A stretch of DNA of 64,000 nt from Bog-532 sp963833835 (GCA_963833835.1 CAWHZI010000008.1:372001-436000); one strand, 5' to 3'. Shown: positions 25,707 to 34,306, numbered from the stretch's first letter. Notes: generated from the sequence alone by a model not told the origin. Made by a program: numbers and translations.

Positions 25707-25812
25707 GGCGGAGATGGTCTCGCCCCCTAAGAGTTTGTTAAATCAATATTTTTTAATGAGCTCGTCACGCACAAACACGCCCTGAGGTGCGGGGATTCCG
25801 GCGCGGGCCAGG

Positions 25813-26782
25813 TCAGGTCCGGCGGGCCCGGTCCCGCCGCAGCATGACCAGCCAGCCGATCGCGAGGACCAGCCAGAAGTTGACCAGCCGGTAGGCCAGC
25901 ACGGCGGCCAGGGCGCCTGAGCCGGGCAGGCCGCCGGCGGTCAGCGCGGCGGCCACCGTGAACTCGACCAGGCCGAACCCGCCCGGGGTCAGGCCGGTGC
26001 TGCCCACGGCCGCGCCCGCCCCGTAGGCCAGCAGCAGCGCGTGCCACGGCACCGGCAGCCCGGTGGCCTGGATGGCCAGGGCCAGGGCCGTGCAGTCGGC
26101 GGCCCAGTTCAGCGTGGACAGCCCGAACACGGTCAGGTAGCCGCGGGCCGGCAGGCGCAGGCTGGCGATCCGGTCCAGGAAGCCTTCCAGCTTGACCGGG
26201 AAGTCTTCCAGCCGGGCCGCGGATGGCCGGGCTGCGGGGCAGCCGCTGGACCACCTGGGCCAGCTGGATGAACAGCTGGCTGAGCCAGGTGCGGACCCGT
26301 TCGTACCGGATGGCCAGCAGCACCACCGCCCCGGGCACCAGGTAGATCACGGCCCCGGCGAACCCGGCCACGGCGCCCATGCTCGCCCCGCCCAGGATGG
26401 CCCCGGCCACCAGCAGCACGGCCAGCGACGAGGTGGAGAAGATCCCGGACAGGGCCAGCGCCCAGCCCGCGGTGGCCGAGTCCACACCCCGGCGGCGGAA
26501 CTGCCGGAACTCATAGACGGCGGCCAGCCCGGTGCCCGCGAACGGCAGCGACATCGACAGGGCGCTGCCCGCGAAGGTGATCCGGATCATCGCCCAGCGG
26601 CCGGGCGTCCGGCCGCTGGCGGACAGCAGCCGGCGGCGGCTGAACGCGAACGACAGCACCGATACCATCTCGGCCGCCGCCGCGAGCACGAACCAGCGGC
26701 CGCTCAGGTGCCGGAGCGCCCCGAACGAGCGGAACAGGTCCCGGTGGTAGATGGCCACCATCCCGGCCAGGATCGCCACCAT
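25813..26782 (-). pseudogene. UPF0104/AglD-type flippase-like integral membrane protein, frameshifted
   Basis: Two frames give one ~323-aa membrane protein of the lysylphosphatidylglycerol synthase TM/UPF0104 family. The N-terminal half has SGRWFVLAAAAEMVSVLSFAFSRRRLL and SALSMSLPFAGTGLAAVYEFRQFRRRGV. The C-terminal half (FGLSTLNWAADCTALALAIQATGLP...GSTGLTPGGFGLVEFTVAAAL) lies in the next frame. Removing one G near 26217-26220 joins them as AIRARLEDFPVKLEGFLDRI. The family is linked to lipid or polyprenyl-sugar translocation. The start at 26782 is the first ATG; no better codon exists upstream before a stop. Confidence 0.78.
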
Positions 26783-27046
26783 GGCCAGGCGTGCGGCGAG
26801 TGCGCCAGCGCGGTTTACCCCGTTCGTCCCGGCTGGCGTGGTCGTCTGCGGCTTCGGTCGCGGCCTTCTGCGCGACGTCAGCCCCCGTGCTGCCGCCCAC
26901 TAGCTGAGGAACCTCATCGCCCGGTCTGAGCACCCCAGCCGCAGCGACTGCCCCGTTGACGATCGCTGCCACAGCCGGAGTACGAAGTTCAGCTATCTAG
27001 CATCTCCGGCCAACGGTACTAATCCGGGCGAGTTACCGAAAATTAA

Positions 27047-27883
27047 TTACCGCGCGACGAACTGGGCCGCCAGGCTGGCCACGGCATCGCGCAGCCGGGC
27101 CGGGTCCGGGCCGGCCGCCAGCAGGCTGCGGGACGCCGACGGCATGACCCGCTCCGGGCAATCGGCGAACGTCTGCGCGACGTCCTGCGGGGTGTAGCCC
27201 TGAGCGCCGACCCCCGGCACCAGGAACAGCCCAAACATGTCGGCCAGCGGCAGCGCCGGCAACTGGCGGGCCGCGGCCACGACCGCGCCGACCGGGCCCA
27301 GCTCGCCCGGGGCCAGCTCGGTGTTGAGCCGGCCGATGTCGCGGATCAGGGTTTCCTCGACGGTCCCGCCCTCGGACACGGCGGCCTGGATCGAGCGGCC
27401 TTCGGGGTTGGAGGACCGGGTGACGACCAGCAGGCCGCGGCCGGACTCGTGCGCCCGGGTCACGAACGCCCCCATCGCCCCGAGCCCGAGGTAGGGGTGC
27501 ACGGTGATCGCGTCGGCCTGGAACGCGGCATCCGGGCCCTTGCTCAGGTAAGCCTGCGCGTAGGCGTCGTTGGTGGACCCGACGTCGCCTCGCTTCACGT
27601 CCAGGATGACCAGCAGCCCGGCCGCGCGGGCCTCGCTGGTCAGCCGGGCCAGCGTGCGCAGCCCGCGCCAGCCGTGCCGCTCGTAGAACGCGGACTGCGG
27701 CTTGACCAGGCCGATGGACTCGGCCGCCACCGGCACCACCAGGTCGGCGAACCGGTCCAGCCCGTCCGGGGTGTCCCCGAGCCCCCAGTCCTCCAGCAGC
27801 GCGCCGGACGGATCCAGCCCCCACACCAGCGGTCCCCGGCGGGCGCGGACCGCCGCGAACCGCGACGCGAACGAATCAGCCAT
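27047..27883 (-). CDS. pyrF: Orotidine 5'-phosphate decarboxylase (type 2)
   Basis: Decarboxylates OMP to UMP, the last step of de novo pyrimidine synthesis. The 278-aa length fits the actinobacterial/type 2 OMPDC. The catalytic segment LLVILDVKRGDVGSTNDAYAQAYL carries the Asp-Lys-Asp tetrad, and VPGVGAQGYTPQDV is the phosphate-binding loop. It is the last gene of the MFS-SDR-GNAT-pyrF series and overlaps the GNAT gene by 8 nt. In most actinobacteria pyrF lies with carAB/pyrC, so this location is unusual. Confidence 0.92.
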   Translation of the reverse strand: MADSFASRFAAVRARRGPLVWGLDPSGALLEDWGLGDTPDGLDRFADLVVPVAAESIGLVKPQSAFYERHGWRGLRTLARLTSEARAAGLLVILDVKRGDVGSTNDAYAQAYLSKGPDAAFQADAITVHPYLGLGAMGAFVTRAHESGRGLLVVTRSSNPEGRSIQAAVSEGGTVEETLIRDIGRLNTELAPGELGPVGAVVAAARQLPALPLADMFGLFLVPGVGAQGYTPQDVAQTFADCPERVMPSASRSLLAAGPDPARLRDAVASLAAQFVAR

Positions 27884-28382
27884 GCGGGCAGTCTGCCAGG
27901 TCGCGCTGATACCAGGTCCCCCGCTTACCGCCTATCTCGGCCGGGTCGGCCGGGCCGGCGGGGACGAACCCGGCCCGGGCCAGCACCTTCCGGGACGCGG
28001 CGTTGGCGTCGGCCGTGGCCGCCCGCAGGGTGCGCAGCCCGTAGCTCGCCGCCGCCCGCTGGCACAGTTCCCGGACGGTCGCGGTGGCCACTCCGCGCCC
28101 GGCGGCCTGCTGCGCGACCCGGTAGCCGAGCTCGGCCCCGCCGTCGCCGGTGAAGATCAAATTGAACCGGCCCAGGACCGAGCCATCGTCGGCCAGCAGG
28201 ACGTGGTACGCGGCCCGGCCCGCCTCCTGATCGGCCAGCAAGGCCCCGAACCGGTCGGTGAACTGGGCGAAGAACTCGTCGCCGCGGTCGGAGATCGAGG
28301 CCGCGAACCAGGCCCGGTTGGCCTGTTCGAAGGCCAGGACCGCCGGGGCATGGCCGGCGTCCAGGCGCTGCAAGTCGGGCAT
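27876..28382 (-). CDS. GNAT family N-acetyltransferase (RimJ/RimL-like)
   Basis: A 168-aa acetyltransferase. AELGYRVAQQAAGRGVATATVRELC holds the acetyl-CoA pyrophosphate loop (Q/R-x-x-G-x-G/A), and NAASRKVLARAGFVPAG is the usual C-terminal motif. It acetylates an amino group on a protein N terminus or small molecule; the target is unknown. Starts 4 bp after the SDR stop and overlaps pyrF, so it is part of a tight operon. Confidence 0.87.
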   Translation of the reverse strand: MPDLQRLDAGHAPAVLAFEQANRAWFAASISDRGDEFFAQFTDRFGALLADQEAGRAAYHVLLADDGSVLGRFNLIFTGDGGAELGYRVAQQAAGRGVATATVRELCQRAAASYGLRTLRAATADANAASRKVLARAGFVPAGPADPAEIGGKRGTWYQRDLADCPHG

Positions 28383-28386
28383 TTGC

Positions 28387-29163
28387 TCAGTAGATCGTGT
28401 AGCCGCCGTCGATGACCAGCACCGAGCCGGTCATGAACGCGCTGGCCTCGCTGGCCAGGTAGACGACGCTGGGCGCGATCTCCTCCGGCGTGGCGTAGCG
28501 CTGCTGCGGCACATCCTCGATCCAGTGGCGACGGAACTCCGGACGGTCGACCGGGGCCATCTCGGTCTTGACGTAACCCGGGGCCAGCGCGTTGACCCGG
28601 ATGCCGTGCGGGGCCCATTCGGCCGCCAGCGACTTGGTCAGCTGATGTACCGCGGCCTTGGAGGCGTTGTAGGCCGGCTGCCACTGCGGCCGGTTGACGA
28701 TGATCGAGGAGATCGACCCCACGTTGACGATCGCGCCGCCCCCGGCCGCGGCCATCCGCCGGGCCGCCTCGGTGCTGGCCACCCATAGCCCGTACACGTT
28801 GACGTCGAACACCTGGTGCCACTCTTCGTCGGGTACCTCGAACGCAGGCCGGTGGAAGCACACGCCGGCGTTGTTGACCAGGATGTCGAGGCCGCCCAGG
28901 GCGGTGTCGGCCTCGGCGATCATGCGTTCGGTGTCGGCCCGCTGGGTCACGTCGGCGGTAATGGGGACGATCTTGCGCCCGGTGGCCGTGGCGATCCCGC
29001 TGGCCGCGGCGGTGATGTCGGATTCGGTGCGGGCCACCACGGCCACGTCCGCGCCCGCCTGGGCCAGCGCGGTGGCGAACGCCTTGCCCAGGCCGCGGCT
29101 GGCCCCGGTGACCACGGCCTTGCGGCCGGGAAGGGCGAACCTGTCCAGAACCCCGTCAGTCAT
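28387..29163 (-). CDS. Short-chain dehydrogenase/reductase
   Basis: A 258-aa classical SDR with TGASRGLGK (cofactor loop), DILVNNAG, the catalytic Ser in VGSISS, YNASK (YxxxK) and LAPGYVKTEM. DVAVVARTE after beta-2 suggests NADP(H). The substrate is unknown; overall similarity is to gluconate 5-dehydrogenase/3-ketoacyl reductase-like SDRs. ATG 29163 overlaps the MFS stop by 4 nt, which implies translational coupling. Confidence 0.9.
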   Translation of the reverse strand: MTDGVLDRFALPGRKAVVTGASRGLGKAFATALAQAGADVAVVARTESDITAAASGIATATGRKIVPITADVTQRADTERMIAEADTALGGLDILVNNAGVCFHRPAFEVPDEEWHQVFDVNVYGLWVASTEAARRMAAAGGGAIVNVGSISSIIVNRPQWQPAYNASKAAVHQLTKSLAAEWAPHGIRVNALAPGYVKTEMAPVDRPEFRRHWIEDVPQQRYATPEEIAPSVVYLASEASAFMTGSVLVIDGGYTIY

Positions 29164-30542
29164 CGGCCGGTCTCCGTGTTCATGGGCTCACTCTGCCACT
29201 GCGGGCCGGGCGGTTCCCCTGCGGGCGGGACGCTGGGGCGCCCACGCAGCGCGTAGAAGCCCGCCACCACCGTGCCCACGCACAGCGCGGCCGAGCTCAG
29301 CCCGAGCGACCAGTGGATCCCGATCGCCGCGCCGAGCAGGCCGACGGTGAACCCGCTGCCGGCCCGCAGCCCGTTGGCCGACACCCCGTACAGGCCGACC
29401 ACCCGGCCGCGGTCCTGGGCCGGGGCGAGCAGCTGCACCACGGTCTGCCCGATCGACATCGAGGCCAGGTTGGCCACCCCGCTGATGAACAGCATGATCA
29501 GCGCTATCGCGTAGTTCCCGGTGAACGCGAAGAACAGCGTGGTCACCCCGTAGATCGCCGTGCTCACTACGGCCGCCGTGACGGTCGGTTTGATCCGGCC
29601 GGTCACCTCCAGCAGCACGCCACCAATCACCCCGCCCAGGCCGCTGGCGAACAGCAGCACCCCGTAGGCGGTGCCCGCGCTGCCCAGGCCGAAGTCGTGG
29701 GCGAAGATCGGCATCGAGGTCTGCAGCGAGGCGCCGATGAAGAACGAGCCCAGGCCACCCAGGATGATCATGCTGACGATGACCCGGTCCGAGCGGATGC
29801 TGCGGAAGACCCGCACCGAGTCCTTCAGGCCGACCCGGGTCCGGGGCAGGCCGTGGTCGCGGGTGTGGCCGGTGAACTTGGTCCGGAACAGGAACAACGT
29901 CAGCGGCAGGTAGAACACGATGTTGACGAAGATCCCCCGGGTGGGGCCCAGTCCTAGCAGCAGCGCCGACCCCACCACCGGCCCGAACAGGATGCCCAGG
30001 CTGCGGAAGGTGGAGTTCAGCCGGACCGCGCTGGGCAGTTCCTCGCGCCCCACGAAGTCGTGCAGCATCAGCTGCTCGCCCGGGGCCCACATGGACCCGG
30101 CGCAGCCGTGCAGCACCAGCAGCACGCAGGCTTCCCAGACGGTCAGCGAGTTGGTCAGGAAGAAGACGCCCCACAGCGCAGACACCAGCATGAACAGCAC
30201 CTGCGCGCCCTGGATCAGGCGGCGGCAGTCATACCGGTCGGCCAGCGAGCCGAAGTACACCGAGAACAGCAAAAATGGCACCCAGTGGCTGATGACCTCG
30301 AAGCCGGTCAGCGCGGGGGAGTGGAACTTCTGCCACAGCACCCAGTAGGTGATGACGTGCTCGATGTTGTCGGCCATCATGGCCAGCGCCGCCCCGAACA
30401 GGTACGGCCGGCAATCCTTGTTCCGCAGCGCCGCAAACTTGGCCGGCGGCGGCGTGCCAGCGCTCAGCGCGCTCATCTCATCCGACGGCGCCACCTCGTC
30501 CAGCTCAAGGACGTGCGTCGGGATGCCGCAGGCGGAACACAT
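29160..30542 (-). CDS. MFS transporter (enterobactin exporter-like)
   Basis: A 460-aa, 12-helix major facilitator. Helices begin at FGAALAMMADNIEHVITYW; the loop 2-3 signature is GSLADRYDCRRL. The size and NSTFRSLGILFGPVVGSALL resemble the EntS/MdfA-like exporter branch. The soluble N terminus has a CSACG pair (CxxC). I chose ATG 30542 because GGAGAA lies ~9 nt upstream; ATG 30608 and 30629 are in frame but lack ribosome sites. First gene of the MFS-SDR-GNAT-pyrF operon. Substrate unknown. Confidence 0.85.
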   Translation of the reverse strand: MCSACGIPTHVLELDEVAPSDEMSALSAGTPPPAKFAALRNKDCRPYLFGAALAMMADNIEHVITYWVLWQKFHSPALTGFEVISHWVPFLLFSVYFGSLADRYDCRRLIQGAQVLFMLVSALWGVFFLTNSLTVWEACVLLVLHGCAGSMWAPGEQLMLHDFVGREELPSAVRLNSTFRSLGILFGPVVGSALLLGLGPTRGIFVNIVFYLPLTLFLFRTKFTGHTRDHGLPRTRVGLKDSVRVFRSIRSDRVIVSMIILGGLGSFFIGASLQTSMPIFAHDFGLGSAGTAYGVLLFASGLGGVIGGVLLEVTGRIKPTVTAAVVSTAIYGVTTLFFAFTGNYAIALIMLFISGVANLASMSIGQTVVQLLAPAQDRGRVVGLYGVSANGLRAGSGFTVGLLGAAIGIHWSLGLSSAALCVGTVVAGFYALRGRPSVPPAGEPPGPQWQSEPMNTETGR

Positions 30543-30752
30543 AGTGATGGTTCTCCGGTCGTCGAGGCTAGCGGCCGGCGGGCCAGCCCCCTCAACTGTT
30601 GTGTCCATACAAGTTGTTCCGCAAGTCATTGGCGGTCCCCGTGACCCGGCTCACGTCCGGACGCGGGCTCCCCGTGGCCCCGGCTGGCTCGGAGTCCATG
30701 GCGGCCCACCACTCAGGCGCCGCTCCCGCCCCAGCAGTCCCGGCCCCTGCTC

Positions 30753-30797
30753 TCACTGGAGCAGTTGCAGGGATAGTCCCTGCAACTGCTCCAGTGA
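30753..30797. repeat. Perfect 21-bp inverted repeat with 3-nt loop
   Basis: Positions 30753-30773 are the exact reverse complement of 30777-30797 (arm begins TCACTGGAGCAG), separated by TAG. As RNA it would be a very stable stem-loop in either direction. No T-tract follows. It lies 36 nt before the first copy of the 16-nt repeat. Function unknown: terminator, small-RNA element or remnant of a miniature element. Confidence 0.85.
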
Positions 30798-30832
30798 AGG
30801 GATTTACCCATGGGCGAAGCGAGCTGACGGCT

Positions 30833-30848
30833 GATAACAGCAAGAAGC
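30833..30848 (+). repeat. Interspersed 16-nt repeat, copy 1
   Basis: GATAACAGCAAGAAGC, identical to copies 2, 4 and 5. Intergenic, plus orientation, 35 nt after the 21-bp hairpin. Confidence 0.85.
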
Positions 30849-30990
30849 AGCCTTCCCGCCACCTCCTGACATCCGGCCTTCCGGGCGAGCCGCGACCCTC
30901 GGCCGGCCTCTCCCGTCCCTGGGCCTTAGGCCTGCCCGTACTCCCCGGGCCAGGCTTAGGGGAGCGGTATCTGCGCTATTTGCTGACCAT

Positions 30991-31007
30991 GCTCCAGTTA
31001 GTGGAGC
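30991..31007. repeat. Small hairpin before repeat copy 2
   Basis: GCTCCA-GTTAG-TGGAGC, a 6-bp perfect stem. It shares GCTCCAGT with the right arm of the 21-bp hairpin and ends 29 nt before repeat copy 2. Confidence 0.5.
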
Positions 31008-31036
31008 CCGGCCCACCGCTGACCCCGCCAGTAGGT

Positions 31037-31052
31037 GATAACAGCAAGAAGC
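31037..31052 (+). repeat. Interspersed 16-nt repeat, copy 2
   Basis: GATAACAGCAAGAAGC, exact copy, plus orientation, in the MFS/argG gap. A CCGGGGC/GCCCCCGG stem follows directly, ahead of copy 3. Confidence 0.85.
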
Positions 31053-31108
31053 GCTGGCCGGGGCGTTGCCCCCGGAGAGCTTCGTAAATCCCAGCCCCTA
31101 TCCCTCGT

Positions 31109-31124
31109 GATAACAGCAAGAGGC
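31109..31124 (+). repeat. Interspersed 16-nt repeat, copy 3
   Basis: GATAACAGCAAGAGGC, one mismatch to the others. It is 80 nt upstream of the argG start-codon region and ~33 nt after a G/C-rich stem. Confidence 0.8.
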
Positions 31125-31167
31125 GAGCGGCGCCGTTAACTCAGATGATCGCTTGGCGTAACCCGGG

Positions 31168-31197
31168 TGCATGATCATGCAGTCTTATGCATATAAT
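31168..31197 (+). promoter_or_regulatory. argG promoter with ARG-box-like palindromes and perfect -10
   Basis: TGCATGATCATGCA (31168-31181) is a perfect 14-bp palindrome. TATGCATA (31186-31193) is a second palindrome that overlaps TATAAT (31192-31197), a perfect -10. The start codon GTG begins 7 nt after TATAAT, so the mRNA should be leaderless. TGCAT half-sites resemble Streptomyces ARG boxes, so arginine repression by ArgR is likely. Confidence 0.65.
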
Positions 31198-31204
31198 TTC
31201 ATTT

Positions 31205-32653
31205 GTGTCCAAGGTCCTTAGCTCTCTGCCAGTTGGTGAACGGGTCGGCATCGCCTTCTCCGGCGGTCTCGACACTTCGGTCGCGGTCGCGTGGATGCGC
31301 GAGAAGGGTGCCGTGCCGTGCACCTATACCGCTGACATCGGCCAGTACGACGAGCCCGATATCGGCTCCGTGCCGGGCCGGGCCGCGGCCTACGGCGCGC
31401 AGATTGCCCGGCTGGTCGACTGCCGCGAGGCCCTGGTGGAGGAGGGGCTGGCCGCGCTGGCGTGCGGCGCGTTCCACATCCGGTCTGGCGGCCGGGCGTA
31501 CTTCAACACCACGCCGCTCGGCCGGGCCGTCACCGGCACCCTGCTGGTCCGGGCCATGCTCGAGGACGACGTGCGGATCTGGGGCGACGGCTCGACCTTC
31601 AAAGGCAACGACATCGAGCGCTTCTACCGCTACGGCCTGCTGGCCAACCCCGCGCTGCGGATCTACAAGCCTTGGCTGGACGCCGATTTCTACAGCGAGC
31701 TCGGCGGCCGCAGGGAGATGTCGGAATGGCTGCTGGCCCGCGACCTGCCGTACCGGGACAGCACCGAGAAGGCCTACTCCACCGACGCGAACATCTGGGG
31801 CGCCACCCATGAGGCCAAGTCGCTCGAGCACCTCGACAACGGCATCGAACTGGTCGAGCCGATCATGGGGGCCAAGTTCTGGGACCCCGAGGTTGAGATC
31901 CCCGCTGAGGACGTGACCGTCGCCTTCGCCCAGGGCCGGCCGATTGCCATCAACGGCAAGGAATTCGTCTCTGCCGTCGACCTGGTGATCGAGGCCAACG
32001 CCATCGGCGGCCGGCACGGCATGGGCATGTCAGACCAGATCGAGAACCGGATCATCGAGGCCAAGAGCCGCGGCATCTACGAAGCCCCGGGCATGGCCCT
32101 GCTGCACGCGGCCTACGAGCGGCTGGTCAACGCGATCCACAACGAGGACACCCTGGCCAGCTACCACAGCGAAGGACGCCGGCTGGGGCGGCTGCTGTAT
32201 GAGGGCCGCTGGCTGGACCCGCAGGCCCTGATGCTGCGCGAGTCGCTGCAGCGCTGGGTTGGCACCGCGGTGACTGGTGAGGTCACGCTGCGGCTGCGGC
32301 GGGGGGAGGACTACTCGATCCTGGACACCACCGGGCCGGTGTTCAGCTACCACCCCGACAAGCTGTCCATGGAGCGGGTCGAGGACGCCGCGTTCGGGCC
32401 GTCCGACCGGATCGGCCAGCTGACCATGCGCAACCTCGACATCGCCGACTCCCGCTCCCGCCTGGAGCAGTACGCCGGGCTGGGCATGGTCGGCAGCGGC
32501 CACCCGGCGCTCATCGGCGCCGCGCAGGCGGCGTCCACGGGGCTGATCGGGGCCATGGCCACCGGCGGCGCCGAGGCCATCGCCTCCGGCGGCAACGGGC
32601 TGGGCGAGGACGAACTGCTGGACCGGGCCGCGATGGAGTCCGGGACCGACTGA
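31205..32653 (+). CDS. argG: Argininosuccinate synthase (type 2)
   Basis: Condenses citrulline and aspartate with ATP to argininosuccinate in arginine synthesis. The 482-aa product matches the long actinobacterial form. The PP-loop is AFSGGLDTSVAVAWM, followed by CTYTADIGQYDEPDI, GCTF-equivalent DGSTFKGNDIERFYRYG, and YSTDANIWGATHEAKSLEHL. I chose GTG 31205 (SKVLSSLPVGERVGIAFSGG) because it gives the family N terminus. ATG 31187 is in frame but overlaps the TATAAT element, and no ribosome site is present. Other arg genes are not adjacent. Confidence 0.95.
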   Translation: MSKVLSSLPVGERVGIAFSGGLDTSVAVAWMREKGAVPCTYTADIGQYDEPDIGSVPGRAAAYGAQIARLVDCREALVEEGLAALACGAFHIRSGGRAYFNTTPLGRAVTGTLLVRAMLEDDVRIWGDGSTFKGNDIERFYRYGLLANPALRIYKPWLDADFYSELGGRREMSEWLLARDLPYRDSTEKAYSTDANIWGATHEAKSLEHLDNGIELVEPIMGAKFWDPEVEIPAEDVTVAFAQGRPIAINGKEFVSAVDLVIEANAIGGRHGMGMSDQIENRIIEAKSRGIYEAPGMALLHAAYERLVNAIHNEDTLASYHSEGRRLGRLLYEGRWLDPQALMLRESLQRWVGTAVTGEVTLRLRRGEDYSILDTTGPVFSYHPDKLSMERVEDAAFGPSDRIGQLTMRNLDIADSRSRLEQYAGLGMVGSGHPALIGAAQAASTGLIGAMATGGAEAIASGGNGLGEDELLDRAAMESGTD

Positions 32654-32667
32654 GTTCGGCCCGCTGG

Positions 32668-33144
32668 TCAGGCTCCGGTCGTCCGGCGGCTGGTGGTCAG
32701 GTGGCGAGTCCGCGGGCCGTTCAGCCGGAACACCGGATGACGGCGGGCCTCCTGGACGAACGCCGGTACCGGGTCCTTGACCCGCACGTCGAAGTAGGGC
32801 GCGGTGATCCGGGCCTGGTCCAGGTACTGCTTGAGCACCGGTCCGGCCGTCTCCGGCGGTACCTCCTCGGCCCGTACGGTTTCGGCCCGGTTGCCGCGTT
32901 GCAGGGTGATCTCCGGGTTGGCCCGGACGTTGTACACCCAGCCCACGTTGCCGTAGGGGGAGACCAGCCAGCGCCCGTCCGCGTTCTCGAGCAGCGTGAC
33001 CGGGGTGGTCCGCCGCTGGCCGGTCCGCCGTCCGATCGTGGTCAGCAGGTAGTTCGCGGGTCCGCCCAGGCCTGCCCGGATCAGCGACGTCATCAGTGAG
33101 TTGAACGCCTGCCGGGTCGGCCCGAGGCGGTAGGTCCTGGCCAT
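32668..33144 (-). CDS. Deazaflavin (F420)-dependent nitroreductase family protein
   Basis: A 158-aa split-barrel protein of the DDN/FDOR-A type: NYLLTTIGRRTGQRRTTPVTLL, then WLVSPYGNVGWVYNVRANPEITLQRG, the standard F420-binding pattern (GRxTGxxRxxPV and G...W..N). The family reduces quinones or nitro-compounds with F420H2. No membrane anchor. It converges with argG and is divergent from the phosphotransferase, with repeat copy 4 in the gap. Confidence 0.9.
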   Translation of the reverse strand: MARTYRLGPTRQAFNSLMTSLIRAGLGGPANYLLTTIGRRTGQRRTTPVTLLENADGRWLVSPYGNVGWVYNVRANPEITLQRGNRAETVRAEEVPPETAGPVLKQYLDQARITAPYFDVRVKDPVPAFVQEARRHPVFRLNGPRTRHLTTSRRTTGA

Positions 33145-33207
33145 GGGACTGATGATGTCACTTGGACTCGATGCGGCCCAGGGCCCCCGTTCCCGGCGTT
33201 AATCGCT

Positions 33208-33223
33208 GATAACAGCAAGAAGC
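33208..33223 (+). repeat. Interspersed 16-nt repeat, copy 4
   Basis: GATAACAGCAAGAAGC, exact copy, in the divergent gap between the DDN-like gene and the phosphotransferase gene. A short GGCCC-A-GGGCC palindrome lies ~22 nt before it. Confidence 0.85.
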
Positions 33224-33334
33224 CAGCCGGCCTAACTCGTGCTGCGGGCCCGCGCACTCTGGGACAAATGCCATGCTGGGGTTCATGCAGACCCTCAGCA
33301 AGACCGCCCGGCGCTCCGGCGCGCCGTCCGCCCG

Positions 33335-34306
33335 ATGATGGCGGGCGAGGCGGGGGCGGTGCGCCTGCCGGAACGGCTGGCCTACTCGCTGCGGGCGGCG
33401 GGGGAGGCCGGGGACCAGTGGCTTGCGGCCCTGCCGGACCTGCTGGCCAGCCTCGAATCGGACTGGTCGATCACCGTGGGCGGCGCGCTGGCCGGCGGGA
33501 ATGCCGCGTACGTGGCCGAGGCGACGCGGGCTGACGGCCGCCCCGTCGTGCTGAAGGTGGCCCTGCCCGCGATCAGCGGGTTCTCCCCGTTCGGTCAGGA
33601 GCTCCGCACCCTGCGGATGGCGGACGGCGATCCGTACGTCGGGCTGCTCCGGTTCGATCCGCCACGGCAGGCCATGCTGCTCGAGCGGCTGGGGGATCCG
33701 CTGGGCCGTCTGAGCTGGCCGGTGCCGCAGCAACTGGATGCCCTGGTGCACACGGTGGCCCGCGGCTGGCGCCCGATGCCCGCCGATACACTGCCGGATC
33801 CCGACGCCCTGCCAGACGGGGCGGCCAAGGCCCGCTGGCTGGCGGACTTCGTAGTCTCGGGCTGGGAGGAGTTGTCCCGGCCCTGCCCGGAGGCGACCAT
33901 CGCGGAAGCGGCCCGCTGCGCCGCCGCGCGAGAGGCCGCACTCGATTCGAGCCAGTCCGTCCTGGTGCACGGCGACGTGCATCCGTTCAACCTGCTGCAG
34001 GCCGGCGACGGGTCGTTCCGGCTCATCGATCCCGAGGGACTGGCCTCGGAGCCTGCCCACGACCTCGGGGTCATCCTGCGGGACTTCAACGACGACCTGC
34101 TGACCAAGGATCCGCGCATCGCCACCGCGATCGCGCGCGGCCGCTGCCGCCGGGCCGGTGAACTGGCCCGGATCGATCCCGAGGCGATCTGGGAGTGGGC
34201 GTTCACCGAACGGGTGTCCACCGGGCTGTTCCTGCTGAGCCTGGGCCATAACCGGGAAGCGGAGACGTTCCTGACCGTGGCGACCAAGCTGAGCGGTTCG
34301 GCGTAG
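33335..34306 (+). CDS. Aminoglycoside/hydroxyurea phosphotransferase, APH(6)-like
   Basis: A ~323-aa kinase with the APH fold. The catalytic loop is VLVHGDVHPFNLLQ (HGDxHxxN). The metal-binding segment is LIDPEGLASEPAHDLGVILRDFNDDL, with Pro replacing the usual Phe/Leu after Asp, as in streptomycin 6-phosphotransferases. The ATP-binding N lobe has GGALAGGNAAYVAEATR and VVLKVALP. It may phosphorylate streptomycin, hydroxyurea or a related hydroxyl substrate. The start is uncertain: ATG 33335 or 33338, no clear ribosome site. Neighbours argG and a UvrA-like resistance ATPase hint at a resistance role. Confidence 0.85.
   Translation: MMAGEAGAVRLPERLAYSLRAAGEAGDQWLAALPDLLASLESDWSITVGGALAGGNAAYVAEATRADGRPVVLKVALPAISGFSPFGQELRTLRMADGDPYVGLLRFDPPRQAMLLERLGDPLGRLSWPVPQQLDALVHTVARGWRPMPADTLPDPDALPDGAAKARWLADFVVSGWEELSRPCPEATIAEAARCAAAREAALDSSQSVLVHGDVHPFNLLQAGDGSFRLIDPEGLASEPAHDLGVILRDFNDDLLTKDPRIATAIARGRCRRAGELARIDPEAIWEWAFTERVSTGLFLLSLGHNREAETFLTVATKLSGSA

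Larger units (their letters stand above)
30543..31204. other. 662-bp divergent intergenic region, MFS/argG, with repeats and hairpins
   Basis: No coding gene is convincing. The region contains a 21-bp perfect stem-loop (30753-30797), a smaller hairpin (30991-31007), three copies of a 16-nt motif (30833, 31037, 31109) and the argG promoter with palindromes near 31168-31197. These are listed separately. Confidence 0.6.

Noticed and set aside
31187..31204. ATG 31187 as the argG start
   Set aside because: It lies on the TATAAT element and would add six residues not seen in the family; GTG 31205 fits both promoter and protein.
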